A DNA stretch of 64,000 nucleotides, taken from Elephas maximus indicus (Eukaryota; Chordata; Mammalia; Proboscidea; Elephantidae). Every line of letters begins with the position of its first letter. The first letter of the stretch is position 1. The stretch is from positions 102,996,480 through 103,060,479 of the forward strand of contig NC_064825.1 in the NCBI RefSeq assembly GCF_024166365.1. Reading direction: 5' to 3'. A program made the translations under genes and the position numbers. Shown here piece after piece: positions 36,277-48,600 of the stretch. Below the pieces are notes generated by a model that saw only the letters and a program-made list of their open reading frames with translations, ran no database searches and was not told the origin of the DNA.

Positions 36277-36964
36277 ATTTTATTCTGTTATGTCTTCTAA
36301 CTGGCTATCTACGTATACGAAAGAATTTAATTTTTTATATGCATTTTTCTCAATAGCTTAAAGTGTTGGATTATCTTTTTAGTATGTAATAGTTTCAAAT
36401 TTACTTCACGGGCTTTCCAGGTATATAATTATCTTATCTTACAATAATTTTGCTACCACCTCCTTTCCTTTTCTAGAAATAGGAAATACTTGTAATTTCT
36501 TTCCTTCTTTTGTTTGCTTCCTTAATTCAGTTGATTGCTCCCCCTAGAACAATATTAAATAATAATGGTAATAGTGGACATCCTTGTTTTGCTCCTGACT
36601 CTAAGGGGAATTCTTCTTGTGTTTCCCATTAAGCAGGATGCTAGTTTTTGAACTGAGATAGATATATTTTATCATGTTAATTAAAGTATCCATTTATTCC
36701 TATTTTAGTGACCGTTTTTACAAATATAAACATGGATGCTGAATAATATCAAAAGCCTTTTTAGCATTTTTTGAGACAATCATATAATTTTTCTCTTTTG
36801 ACCTAGTCATATGGTAACATATTAATAGATTTCCTAATAATTAACTCTCCTTGCATTCTTGGAATATATATCATTTGGTCAAGATGTGTTATTCTTTCAG
36901 ATTCTGTTGTATTTGATTTGATAATATTTTATTTGGGATTTTTGAATTGATAATCACAAGTGAG

Positions 36965-36967
<3 letters not shown>

Positions 36968-37019
<52 letters not shown>
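36968..37019. repeat. (TA)n microsatellite
   Basis: About 26 uninterrupted TA units within the old L1. Confidence 0.97.
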
Positions 37020-37023
<4 letters not shown>

Positions 37024-37387
37024 ATCCTGGTCTTGTCATTTTGGTATTGATGTTATGCCATGTTGATTTTTTTTTTAATGGAAATTATTCTTTTTTTTAT
37101 CTTCTAGAACAATTTAATTAGCATTGCAATGATCTGTTCCTTAGGTTTTAGTAGGATCCCCTGTGATATTATCTGGGCTTGGTGATCTTTTAGGGGGTTA
37201 CTCTTTGACACTATTCTCTATCATTTTAAAGCAATTTGTTTTGATTTTTTATTTCTATTAAAAATTTACATTGCCTAGAAAATTATTCTTTCATCCGTAT
37301 CTTCAAATTTAATTGCATAGAGCTAAGCAAAGTAGTTTCTTATGATTCCTCTTTGTATTTGCTAAATCTGTGGTTATTTCTCATTTG

Positions 37388-38640
37388 TTGTTGTTAGGTG
37401 CTGTCAAGTGGGTTCTGATGTATAGCAACCCGATCTACAACAGAACAAAACACTGACTTGTCCTGTGCCATCCTCACAATTGTTGCTATGCTTAAGCCCA
37501 TTGCTGCAGCCATTGTGTCAATCCAGCTTATTGAGGGTCTTCTTTTCTGCTGATCCTCTATTTTACCAAGCGTGATGTCTTTCTCCAGGGACTGCTCCCT
37601 CCTGATAACATGTCCAAAGTGAGACGAAGTCTCTCCATCCTTGCTTCTAATGAGCATTCTGCCTGTACTTCCTCCAAGACAGATTTGTTCATTTTTCTGG
37701 CTGTCTATGTTATATTTAGTGTTCTTTGCCAACACCGTAATTCAAAGGCATCAATTCTTCTTTGGTTTTTCTTATATATTGTCCAACTTTCACATCCATA
37801 TGAGGCGATTGAAAATACCATGGCTTGAGTCAGACACACTTTAGTCCTTAAAGTGACATCTTTGCTTTTTAAGACTCTAAAGAGGTCTTTTACAGGAGAT
37901 TTGCCCAATGCAATACATCCTTTGAGTTCCTGACTGCTATTTCATTGGGACATTGATTGTGGGTCCAAATAAAATGAAATCCTTGACAGCTTCAATCTTT
38001 TCTCCATTTATCATGATGTTGCTTATTGGTCCAGTTGTGAAGGTTTTTGTTTTCCTTATGTTGAGATGTAATCCATACTGAAGGTTGTAGTCTTTGATCT
38101 TCATCAGTAAGTGCTTCAAGTCCTCTTCACTTTCAGCGAGCAAGGTTGTGTCATCTGCATAATGCAGGTTGTTAATGAGTCTTCCTCCAGTCCTGATGCC
38201 ACATTTTTCTTCATATAGTCCAGCTTCTCAGATTATTTGCTCAGCATATAGGTTGAGTGAGTATGGTGAAAGGATACAACCCTGATGCACACCTTCCCTG
38301 ATTTAAAGCCACGAAGTATTCCCTTGTTCTGTTTGAACAACTGCCTCTTGGTCTATGTACAGGTTTCTCATGAGCGCAAACAAGTGTTCTGGAATTCCCA
38401 TTCGTTGCAATGTTATCCATAATTTGTTATGATTCACACAGTCGAATACCTTTGCATAGTCAATAAAACACAGGTAAACATCTTCCTGGTGTTCTCTGCT
38501 TTTAGCCATGATCCATCTGACATCAGCAACGATATCCCTTGTTCCATGACCTCTTCTGAACTGGGCTTGAATTTCTGGCAGTTCCCTGTTAATGTACTGT
38601 TGCAACCATTTTTGAAATTTCTCGTTTGTCAGTTTTTTGT
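37388..38640 (-). mobile_element. RTE LINE, 3' part, minus strand
   Basis: Starts with the reversed tail TTGTTGTTGTTAGGTGCTGT and runs to the RT fingers region (QYINRELPEIQAQFRRGHGT encoded on the minus strand). FIDYAKVFDCVNH is still readable near 38440-38480. At 38640 it switches into an inverted RTE 5' segment. Confidence 0.93.
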
Positions 38641-38835
38641 ACTGTGGTGGCTTGTGTGTTGCTGTGATGCTGGAAGCTATGCCACCCGGTATGTCAAAAA
38701 CCAGCAGAGTCACCCATGGTGGACAGGTTTCAGCGGAGCTTCCAGACTAAGACAGTCTAGGAAGAAGGACCTGACAATCTATTTGTAAAAAAAATTGGCC
38801 AGTGAAAACCTTATGAAGAACAGTGGAACATTTCC
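38641..38835 (+). mobile_element. RTE 5' end segment, inverted relative to its body
   Basis: Plus-strand CTGTGGTGGCTTGTGTGTTG, CACCCATGGTGGACAGGTTT and TTCCAGACTAAGACAG are RTE 5' UTR sequence, directly joined to the minus-strand RTE body on the left. Confidence 0.8.
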
Positions 38836-39250
38836 CATTTATCACTGCTTATTTTATGCAATTTCATTTTCTCTCTTTTTTCTTGACTAACTCTGATTGC
38901 TCTTTTTTCAGATGATCAGTGTACGGTTTTATAGCTTCAGTGAAAGCAAATGAAAGCACTTGATGCTGGCAGATCTGAGCAAAAGTTTAAAACAGAAGGT
39001 GGAAAAGCTGGAAAGGAGAAGAGAGTTAAGCAGATCAGCCTGACAGGACAACAGCCTGTGCTCACAGATGTATGCAATGAGTGAGTGGCGCTCACACCTT
39101 TTCCCATGCAAGGAGAGAAAAATGCTTCCGCAAGCCTTCTAGCACTTAGTTTTATTATGCTTTAGAACTTAAAAGGTGACTGTTTTTAGAGCCAAGCTTG
39201 GCTGTTAAATAAAGGGTTTCTTGTTTACGAGTATCACTGGTGTCTCTAGG
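38836..39250. other. Non-genic, no element recognised
   Basis: AT-rich at first; an AATAAA on the plus strand near 39208 is not attached to any gene seen here. Confidence 0.35.
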
Positions 39251-39850
39251 GGGTTGGAGGGAGTGCAGGCTACTCACCCTGACACTGTCCAAGGGGTGAC
39301 ATCAAAATGACCCCAGGGTTCACAGTAGCAGTGACAGCGGCAGCCGCGAGTGGGCTGGATCTGTCCTAGGAGGGGCTGCCAAGGCAGTGGCAACACTGTG
39401 GTTGGTGTCACCGCCCCCTTCCCCCACCTCCTCTTTCTTCCCGTGCACCCTCCCCACCTGCCAGTCAGGGTGCAGGCCGCTGGGCTGGGCGTAGCCACTG
39501 GGCAGACAGGAGAGTCTCAGCCTCTGCCAATGGGAGTGGGGAGGAGCTGCGGGGAGCCGCAGGGGGCTGGGCTGGGAGGGGCGGGGCCACACAGCGTAGG
39601 AGGCAGTGTTCGCTGGCTGGCCCTGCACATCCCAGGCAGGTGACACCCTGAGGTACCGCACTGGGTGAGACCAACCCTAGTGTCGCTGATGATATGCATT
39701 TTGTCCTTGACTGCCTTGCTCAACTTCTGCCAGCGGCCCAGAGAGTGCTCAACTTTTGCCACCCGCCCAGAGAGTAGCATGAAATTGAGGGAACACTGGA
39801 CTCCCTGCCAGAATACATAGCGTTCCATCACAGTCCAGCTCTCAGATGGA
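39250..39850. other. GC-rich block, unidentified
   Basis: A 600-bp segment much richer in G+C than its AT-rich L1 surroundings, with GC-box-like GGGGCGGGGCC near 39577-39587 and a 22-bp AGAGAGTGCTCAACTT / CCCAGAGAGTAGCAT near-repeat at 39736-39780. Open frames on both strands are long because of composition. It may be an LTR or a relocated CpG island fragment; I cannot name it. Confidence 0.45.
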
Positions 39851-39959
39851 TTGATTGCTTTATATTTGCCCCTGAATTATCTTCTGTTTCTAAACTTATT
39901 TCTTCCACTCGCTTTTCTTGACTTTATTTGGTTCTTTTTTCTAACTTCTTGAGTTGGAT

Positions 39960-40595
39960 GCTGTATTGATTTTCTATTGCTACCATACCAAATTACCACA
40001 AACATAGCAGCTTGAAACAATACAGATTTGTTACCTCATAGTTTTGCAGGTCAGGAGTCCAGAAAGCTTGGCTGGTTTTTCAGCTCAAGGCCAAAATCAA
40101 GGTGTTGGCCAGCTGGGCTCTTATCGGCCAGTTGGACTCTGGGGAAGAATCCACTTCCAAGCTCCTGCAGGTTGTTGGCAGAATTCAAGTCCATGTGGCT
40201 GTAATACTGAGGTCTCCCTTTTCTTGCTGCCTGTTGGCTGGGGGTTGTTCTCAGTTTCTAGACGACTAGCATTGCCTGTCTCAGGGCCCCCTTCCTTCAT
40301 CTTCAGATGGGTTGAGTCTTTCTCATGATGTGGATCTCTCTCACCTTCTCTTCTGCCTCCTGTCTCCTGCTTCTTCTTTGCCCTCTCTAATTGTCTGCCT
40401 TTCTCTCCTGATTTAAAGGTCTCATGTGATCACACTGGATCTGAACAGATAATCTAGGATAATATCTTTATTTTAAAATCAGCTGATAAGTAACCTTACT
40501 TCCATCTACAAAGTCCTTTTGGAGCAGTACCTGAATTAGTGTGTGACTGAATAAAGAAAGACACATATCTTAGAATTCTGCCTACTACAGATGCT
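39960..40595 (-). repeat. MaLR/ERVL-like LTR, reverse orientation
   Basis: Resembles reversed MLT1-type LTR text: TGCTACCATACCAAATTACC, ACCTCATAGTTTTGCAGGTC, AAATCAAGGTGTTGGCCAGC, and a TTTAAAGGTCTCATGTGATC stretch. Assignment to the exact subfamily is not possible by eye. Confidence 0.55.
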
Positions 40596-41844
40596 TAACT
40601 TATTCATTGTTACCCTTTCCTGTTCATTACTATTCAGTATTTAAGGCTATGAATTGTCATGTGAGCACTGTTGTAGCTATTAAATTCTTAATTAGTTTTG
40701 ATTCCTTCTTTGACCAAGAATTAAAGAGAGAGCTTTTTGATTTTTCAGCAGATAATACTATTAATGACTAGTTTTATTGCTTTGTGATCAGAGAATGTTG
40801 TCTTTTTTATTTCTACATTTTGGAATTTATATATATATATTTTTTTGTTTGTTTGTTTTGTGTCTTAATAGTGGAGCTATTTTGTGAGTGTCCCATGAGC
40901 ATTTGCAAAGGACACATGTTTTCTTTTTTTTGGTTTTAGTGTTATATATATGTGTATGAATTATATATATATATTTCTTTTGTTTTACTGTTTTTGCCCA
41001 CTTGATCAAAGAAAGGTGAAATAAAATCTCCAATACTAATGTTCCATCCAATTCTTGTATTTCCTGTCATTTTATCCTTTTGAATTGATAACATAGTTGA
41101 TACTATGTTATTTGGTCTAGAGAATTTGTAGCTATTAGAGGTTCAGTGTAAATTTCACCCTCTCCCACAATTTGTATTGTGTTTGGCCTTGAATTCTATC
41201 TTATCTGGTACTAAGACAATGGCCCCTTATTTCCTTTTGTTTGTATTTGTCTAGAGGTCCTCTGCCCATTCTTTCATTTTTAATCTTAGTCACTTTGTCT
41301 CTTGGGTATGCCATATAATTGCTAGTTTTTGTTTTGTGACTCAATCTGATAATCTTTTTCTTTTAACAGGTGAGTTTAGCCAGCTTGCATTTCTTGATAT
41401 GACACGTATGTTTGGACATAGTTCTGTTATTATACTCTACAGCCATTTTAAGAATAGTTTCCAAAAAAGTGCTTACCACTTTTTAAATAGCTTTTTGTTT
41501 ATAGCTCAGAAATAAACTTTCACTATATGGACTGTTTGTGAATGTGTGTGTGCATATTTGAAAGGTTTCTATTTTAGATATAGTAGCTAGTTTTGTGACC
41601 ACAAGTTTTTATATTACACCATATACTCTTTTTCAGACAGTATCTATGGATTCCCTACTCTGAGCAATGTTGAAATAAATTTATATTCACCTCTTCCCCT
41701 TCAACTCCTATCCCTTTTTAGCCCTTTCCACTATCCACAAAACTGAATTATTTTTTGTAGTGCTTATTTTTATACCTTTAAATATATTTATACTTCTATT
41801 TCTTGATTTATCAACTTAAAATTTCTTTTGATGAAATTGCAATT

Positions 41845-42530
41845 ATTATTATTATTTTAAATTTTTATTGTGCTTTAAGTGAAAGTTTACAAGTCAAGTC
41901 AGTCTCTCATACAAAAATTTATATACACCTTGCTATATACTCCTAATTGCTCTCCCCCTAATGAGACAGCCCACTTCTTCCCTCCAATCTCTCTTTTCAT
42001 GTCCTTTCTGCCAGCTTCTGACCCCCTCTGCCATCTCATCTCCCCTCCAGATAGGAGATGCCAACATAGTCTCAAGTGTCTATTTGATCCAAGAAGCTGA
42101 TTCTTCACCAGCATCTTTTTCTATCCCATTGTCCAGTCCAATCCCTGTCTGAAGAGCTGGCTTTTGGAATGGTTCCTGTCTTGGGCTAACAGACGGTCAG
42201 GGGGCCATGATCACCAGGGTCCTTCTAGTCTCAGTCAGACCATTAAGTCTGGTCTTTTTATCAGAATTCGGGGTCTGCATCACACTGGTCTCCTGCTCCC
42301 TCAGGGGTTCTCTGTTGTGTTCCCTATCAGGGCAGTCATTGGTTGTAGCCAGGCACCATCTAGTTCTTCTGGTCTCAGGCTGATGTAGTCTCTGGTTTAT
42401 GTGGCCCTTTCTGTCTCTTGGGCTCATAAGTACCTTGTGTCCTTGGTGTTCTTCATTCTCCTTTGGTCCAGTTAGGTTGAGACCCATTGATGCATCTTAG
42501 ATGGCTGCTTGCTAGTGCTGCAATTATTAT
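41845..42530 (-). mobile_element. L1 3' UTR, truncated, minus strand
   Basis: Begins TTTTTATTGTGCTTTAAGTG (reversed L1 3' terminus after a poly(T)-like start) and shares long stretches with 52072-52970 and, on the opposite strand, 61109-61787. Confidence 0.85.
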
Positions 42531-42589
42531 TATAAGTATACATAATTTTTAGGTTCATAATATTTTATTCTATTCTGTAACAATAATTT

Positions 42590-43975
42590 TCACATTAAAA
42601 AAAGTCATAGTCCAAGGAATCTGGAAGGCATTATGCTGAGTGAAATTAGTCAGTTGCAAAAGGACAAATATTATATGAGACCAAGATTATAAGAACTCAA
42701 AAAATAGTTTAAACAGAGAATTATCAGTAAACTTAAAAGGATTAAAATCATACAAAGTATGCTGTCCAGAAGAGAATTGAATTAGAAAACAAAAAGAAAT
42801 TTAAGAAATTGCAAAATATTTGGAAATTCAACAATACACTTCTCAATAACCCATGGGTCAAAGAAATCACAAAGAAAATTAGCAAATATCTTGAACTCAA
42901 TGAAAACAAAAACACAACATAAAAAAAATGTATGGGATACAGTTAAAGCAATGCTTAAAGTAAAATTTATAGCTATAAACATATTGGAGAGGAAGATTTA
43001 TAATCAATAACATAAGCTTCTGCTTCAAGAATCCAGGGAAAAAAGGGCAAAATAAGTAAAGGACATTTTGAAATCACAGTGGAAATTTATGAAACAGAAA
43101 ACAGAAAGAATGGAGAAAATCTGTGGAAAGAAGAGACAAATTACCAAAGTCAGGAATGAAAAGAGGGGATCTCACTATAGAGGCTTCAGAAAAGAAAAAG
43201 TGTTGTAAAAGAATATTATGAACAACTTTATACCAACAAATCAGACAATTTAGATAAAATGGAAAAATCCCTTAATTTCCTTAAGATTGGGAACAAGACA
43301 AAGATGTCTGCTCTCACCCCTTCTATTCAACATTGTACTGTAGGTTCTAGCCAATGCAATAAGGCAAGAAAAAGATATTAAATGCACATATTGGAAAGAA
43401 AGAAATAAAACTGTCTTGTATGTAGAAAATTTTAATAAATCTATTTAAAAATCTACTAGAAGTAATTAGTGAGTCTAGCAAGGTTACATGATACAGGATC
43501 ATTGTACAAAAATCAATTGTATTTCTATATACTTACAGTGCAAATGTACAAGAAAACAATTCACGATAGCATTAAAGTAATAAATACATGTGAATAAATT
43601 TAACAAAAGAAGTATAAGACTGGTACACTGGAGACTGCAGGACACTGCTGCAGGAAATTTACAAAGATCCAAATAAATGGAGAGAAAGTGTAGTCAAATA
43701 GTTAAGACAGTATAGTACTGCTGTCAGGACAGATATAATACTAGTGTCATGGAACAGAACCGAGAGTCCAGAAATAACCCCTTACATTTATGATCAATTG
43801 TTTTTCAAGAAAAGCACCAAAGTAATTCGATGAGGAAAAGAAAATCTTTTCAACAAGTGGTGCTGGAACAGGTGGATAGCCATATGTAAAAAATGAACTT
43901 GGACCCTTACCTCACAACACACACAAAAATTAACTCAAAATAGATCACAGATCTGAATGAGAGCTAAAAGTATAC
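42590..43975 (+). mobile_element. Old L1 ORF2 fragment
   Basis: Degenerate ORF2 text in the plus orientation (CCCATGGGTCAAAGAAATCA, TATAGCTATAAACATATTGG, TCTATTCAACATTGTACTGT, GGTGCTGGAACAGGTGGATA). No intact frame. Confidence 0.75.
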
Positions 43976-43977
43976 TT

Positions 43978-44335
43978 TTTTTTTTCTTGGTTGTAATCTT
44001 TTTGTGTATGTGCGTGCTTTAGATGAAGGTTTACAGAGAAATTAGTTTCTCATTAAACAATTAATACACATATTATGACATTGGTTGCCAACCCTGTGAC
44101 GTGTCAACACTCTCCCCTTCTTGAACTTGGATTCCCAATGTCCATTAGTCCAGGTTTCCTGTTCCCTCCTGCCTTCTCATACATGCCCCTGAGCTGGTGT
44201 GCCCGTTTAGTCTCATATACATGATTGAGCTACATGTATTACTGTTTGTTTTATGGGACTGTCTAATCTTTGGCTGAAGGGTGAACCTCAGGAGTGACTT
44301 CAATATCAAGTTAAAAGGATGTCCAGGGGTAAAAG
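43978..44335 (-). mobile_element. L1 3' end, 5'-truncated
   Basis: Poly(T) start at 43978 then GTGCTTTAGATGAAGGTTTA, the reversed 3' UTR of the subfamily also seen at 45668. TAAAAGTA occurs on both sides, consistent with insertion into the older L1. Confidence 0.82.
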
Positions 44336-44371
44336 TACAAAATCTTTAAAAAAGGGAGAAAGTCTATGCGA

Positions 44372-44724
44372 CGTTGTTGTTAGGTGCCGTCGAGTCAGTT
44401 CCGACTCATAGTGACCCTATGCACAACAGAATGAAACACTGCCCAGTTCTGACCCATCCTCACAATCGTTATGCTTGAGCTCATTGTTGCAGCCGCTGTG
44501 TCAATCCACCTTGTTAAGGGTCTTCCTCTTTTCCGCTGACCCTGTACTTTGCCAAGCATGATGTCCTTCTCCAGGGACTGATCCCTCCTGACATGTCCAA
44601 AGTATGTAAGACACAGTCTCGCCATCCTTGCTTCTAAGGAGCATTCTGGCTGTACTTCTTCTAAGACAGATTTGTTCGTTCTTTTGGCAGTCCGTGGTAT
44701 ATTCAATATTCTTCGCCAACACCC
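44372..44724 (-). mobile_element. RTE 3' fragment
   Basis: Starts GTTGTTGTTAGGTGCCGTCG, the reversed RTE tail, and ends at TTCTTCGCCAACACC. Confidence 0.93.
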
Positions 44725-44729
44725 TCAAA

Positions 44730-45292
44730 GTTTTACGGCTTGAGTTGTGTCCCCCAAGAGTATGTATCAACTTGGCTAGGCCATGATTCCCAGTATTGTG
44801 TGATTGTCTACCATTCTGTGATCTGATGTAATTATCCTGTGTGTTGTAAATCCTTAACTCTGCTGTGGTTAATGAGGCAAGATTAGGTTATGTTAAAGGG
44901 ATTAGGGTGGCATGCAATACCCTTACTCAGGTCACAGCCTTGATCCTATGTAAGGAGAGTTTCCCTGGGGTGTGGCCTGCATCACCTTTTATCTTACAAG
45001 AGATAAAAGGAGAAAGAAGCAAGCAGAGAGATGGGACCTCATGCCACCATGAAAGAAGCGTCAGGAGTGGAGCGCGTCTTTTGGGGTCCCTGTGCTGAGA
45101 AGCTCCTAGACCAGAAGACTGATGACAAGGCACTTCTCCCAGACCCGACAGAGAGAGAAAGTATTCCCCAGGAGCTGGTGCCCTGAATTCGGACTTCTAG
45201 CCTCCTACACTGTGAGAGAAAAAATTTCTTTTTCTTAAAGCCAACCACTTGTGGTATTTCTGTTACAGCAGCGCTAGATAACTAACTCAAAG
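44730..45292 (+). repeat. MaLR/ERVL-like LTR (MLT1 type)
   Basis: Starts GAGTTGTGTCCCCCAAGAGT and ends with GAATTCGGACTTCTAGCCTC, CACTTGTGGTATTTCTGTTA and AGCAGCGCTAGATAACTAAC, matching the order of MLT1-type LTR ends. Solo LTR; no internal viral genes seen. Confidence 0.7.
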
Positions 45293-45667
45293 ATTGCTTA
45301 CATATAATACCAAAAGCTGATCTCACTGTCCCAATTAGGGAACATTGATTTTGCCCTCAGTGTATGCAGAAATATGCTGCCATTTGCTTTGTCAGAGATC
45401 TGCAGCTGATGGTTTCCTCTTTCTACATCTTCCCACATTTCTGTTTCACTTCCACATGTTTGGCAGGTCTTTCTTATATTTGTTGTTTTTGGATGTTAGA
45501 TGTCTCCACTTTTGTAAAAAATGGAGTTTGAAATTGTTTTGTGTTCTTATTTTTGGGTGAATTCCAAGAGGAGAAGAATTACCAAATTTTCTCTGACATT
45601 TTAAAATCAGAAGTCTCCCAATGAATATTTATTGACTGATCGGTCATTTAGAATAAAAATCTATTTC
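45293..45667. other. Non-genic, no element recognised
   Basis: AT-rich, possibly more old L1; nothing firm. Confidence 0.35.
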
Positions 45668-48600
45668 TCAACAGATTACTTTTTATTTATTTTATTTACT
45701 TTAGATGACGGTTTTTACAAAACCAACTAGTTTCTCATTAAACAGTTAGTACACATATTGTTTTACGACATCGGTTAACAACCCCACGACACGTCAACAC
45801 TCTCCCTTCTTGATCTTGGGTTCCCTATTACCAGCTTTCCTGTCCCCTCCTACCTTCTAGTGCTTGCCCCTGGGCTGGTGTGCCCCCTTTAGTCTAGGTT
45901 TGTTTTATGGGCCTGTCTAACCTTTGGCTGAAGGGCTAAACTCAAGAGTGACTTCATTAGTGAGCTAAAAGGGTGTTTGGGGGCCATACTCTCAGAGTTT
46001 CTCCAGTCTCTGTTCACCCTGTTAAGTCTGGTCATTTTTTGTGAGTTAGAATTTTCTTCTACATTTTTCTTCAGCTCTGTATGGGACCCTCTATTGTGAT
46101 CCCTGTCAGAGCTGTCAGTGGTGGTAGCTGGGCACCATCTAGTTGTACTGGACTCCATCTGATGGAGGCGGTGGTAGATGTGATTCATTAGTCCTTTGGG
46201 CTAATCTTTCCCCTGTATCTTTGGTTTTGTTCATTCTCCCTTGCTCCTGGAGGGGTGAAACTAGTGGATTATCTTACATGACCACTCAGAAGCTTTTAAA
46301 ACCCCAGATGCTACTCACCAAAGTAGAATGTAGAACATTTTCTTTATGAACTATGTTATGCCAATTGAGCTAGATGTTCCCTGAGACCATGGTCCCCGCA
46401 GCCCTCAGCCCAGCAACTCGGTCCCTCAGGGAGTTTGGATGTGTCTATGGAGCTTCCAGGACCTTGCCTTGTATAAGTTGTGCTGGCTTCACCAGTATTG
46501 TGTACTGTCTTACCCTTCACCAAGGTTACCACTTACCTATTGTCTATTTAGTGTTTTTCCACCCCCACCCCCCCTTCCCTCGTAATCTTCAAAAATTGTT
46601 TCTTTTTGTATGTAAACCTTTTCATGAGTTTTTACAGTAATGGTCTCATCCAATATTCGTCCTTTTGTGATTGACTTATTTCGCTCAGCATAAGGTCCTC
46701 CAGATTCATCCAGGTTATGAGATGCTTTGCAGTTTCATCACTGTTCTTTATCGTCGCATAATACTCCATTGTGTGTATGTACCATAGTTTGTTTATCCAT
46801 TTATCTGTTGATGGGCATCTAGGTTGTTTCCATCTTTTTTGCTATTGTGAACAATGCTGCAATGAACATGGGTGTGCATATATCTATTCGTGTGCTGACT
46901 CTTATTTCTCTAGGACATACTCCTAGGAGTGGGATTGCTGGATCATATGGTTATTTATTTCTAGCTTTCTAAGGAAGTGCCATATCGTTTTCCAAAATGG
47001 TTGTATCATTTCGCACTCCCACCAGCAATGTATAAGAGTTTCAATCTCCCCGCAGCCTCTCCAACATTTGTTATTTCCTCTTTTTTTTGATTCGTGCTAG
47101 TAATGCCACTGTGAGACAGAATCTTATTGTGGCTTTGATTTGCATTTCTCATGTGTCTGTTGGCCACCCGCATGTCTTCTTTGGCAAAGTGTCTGTTCAT
47201 TTTCTTTGCCTGTTTTTTAACTGGATTGTCTTTTTGTTGTAGAGGTGTTGTATTTTCTTGTGGATTTTAGAGATTAGACCTTTGTCTGATTTGTGATAGC
47301 CGAAATTTTTTCCCAGTCCGTAGGTTCTCTTTTTACTCTTTTGGTGAAGTCTTTTGATGAGCACAAGTGTTTAATTTTTAGAAGGTCTCAGTTATCTAGC
47401 TTATCTTCTGGAGTTTGTGTGTTGTTGGTTATGGTTTGTATCCCATTAATGCCATGTATTAGGGCCTCTAGTGATCCTATTTTTTCTTGTATGAACGTTA
47501 CAGTTTTTGGCTTTATATTTAGGTCTTTGATCCATTTTGAATTAGTTTTTGTATATGGTGTGAGGTATGGGTCCTTCTTCATTTTTTTGCAGATGGACAT
47601 TCAGTTTTGCCAGCACCATTTGTTAAAAAGACTGTCTTTTCCGCCATTTGATGAACTTTGGGCCCTTGTCGAAGATTAGGTGACCGTAGGTGGATGGATT
47701 TACATCTGGGTTCTCAATTCTGTTCCATTGGTCAATGTATCTGCCGCTGTTTCAGTACCAGGCTGTTTTGACTACCATAGCTGTATAGTAGGTTCTGAGG
47801 TCGGGTAGTGCCAGTCCTCCTACTTTATTCTTCTTCTTCAGTAGTGCTTTACTTATCTGGGGCTTCTTCCCTTTCCATATAAAATTAATGATTAGTTTTT
47901 CCATTTCTTTAAGGAATGTTGTTGGTATTTGGATTGGGATTGCACTGTGTTTGTAAATCGCTGTGGGTAGAATTGTCATTTTCACAATGTTGAGTCTACC
48001 TATCCATGAGCTTCCTACGTCTTTCCATTTATGTAGGTCTCTTTTGCTTTCTTGTAGTAGTGTTTTTTAGTTTTCTTTGTATAGGTCTTTTACATCCCTG
48101 GTTAGATTTATTCCTAGGTAGGGACTATTATAAATCGTATTGTTTTCCTGATCTTTACTGGTGTATAGGAATCCAACTGATTTTTGTATGTTTATCTTGT
48201 ATCTTGCTATTCTGCTGAATCTTTCTATTAGTTCTGATAGTTGTCTCGTGGAGTCTTTTGGGTTTTCTATGCATAATACCATATCATCCACAAATAGGGA
48301 CAATTTAACTTCTTCATTACCAATTTGGATGCCTTTTATTTCTTTTTCTTGCCTTATTACTCTAGCTAGGATTTCCAGTACAATGTTAAATAGAAAAGGC
48401 ATCCCTGTCTTGTTCCTGTTCTCAAGAGGAATGTTTTCAGCCTCTCTCTATTAAGAATGATGTTGGCTGTCGGTTTTGCATAGATGCCCTTTATTATGTT
48501 GAGAAATTTCCCTTCTATATTTTATTGAGAGTTTTTATCAGGAATGGGCATTGGACATTGTTGAATGCCTTTTCTGGGTTGATTGAGATGATCACGTGAT

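Larger units (their letters stand above)
33440..41840 (-). mobile_element. Old L1 (L1M type), fragmented by later insertions
   Basis: Reversed L1 ORF2 phrases occur at 33480-33980, 36290-37380 (AATAGTGGACATCCTTGTTT) and 40610-41840 (TTGCTTTGTGATCAGAGAAT). They appear in the right order for one minus-strand element, split by RTE copies at 33985-36276 and 37388-38835 and by other material at 38836-40600. Whether all pieces derive from a single insertion is inference. Confidence 0.55.

Noticed and set aside
39320-39831. Open frames in the GC-rich block
   Set aside because: Pro/Ala/Gly-rich low-complexity products on both strands, expected from GC content.
44730-45292. Possible endogenous retrovirus with genes
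   Set aside because: Only a solo LTR-like unit is present, with no internal gag, pol or env region.
48067-48402. 111-codon RT-like open frame
   Set aside because: Part of the degraded ORF2 of the minus-strand L1, with stops on both sides.
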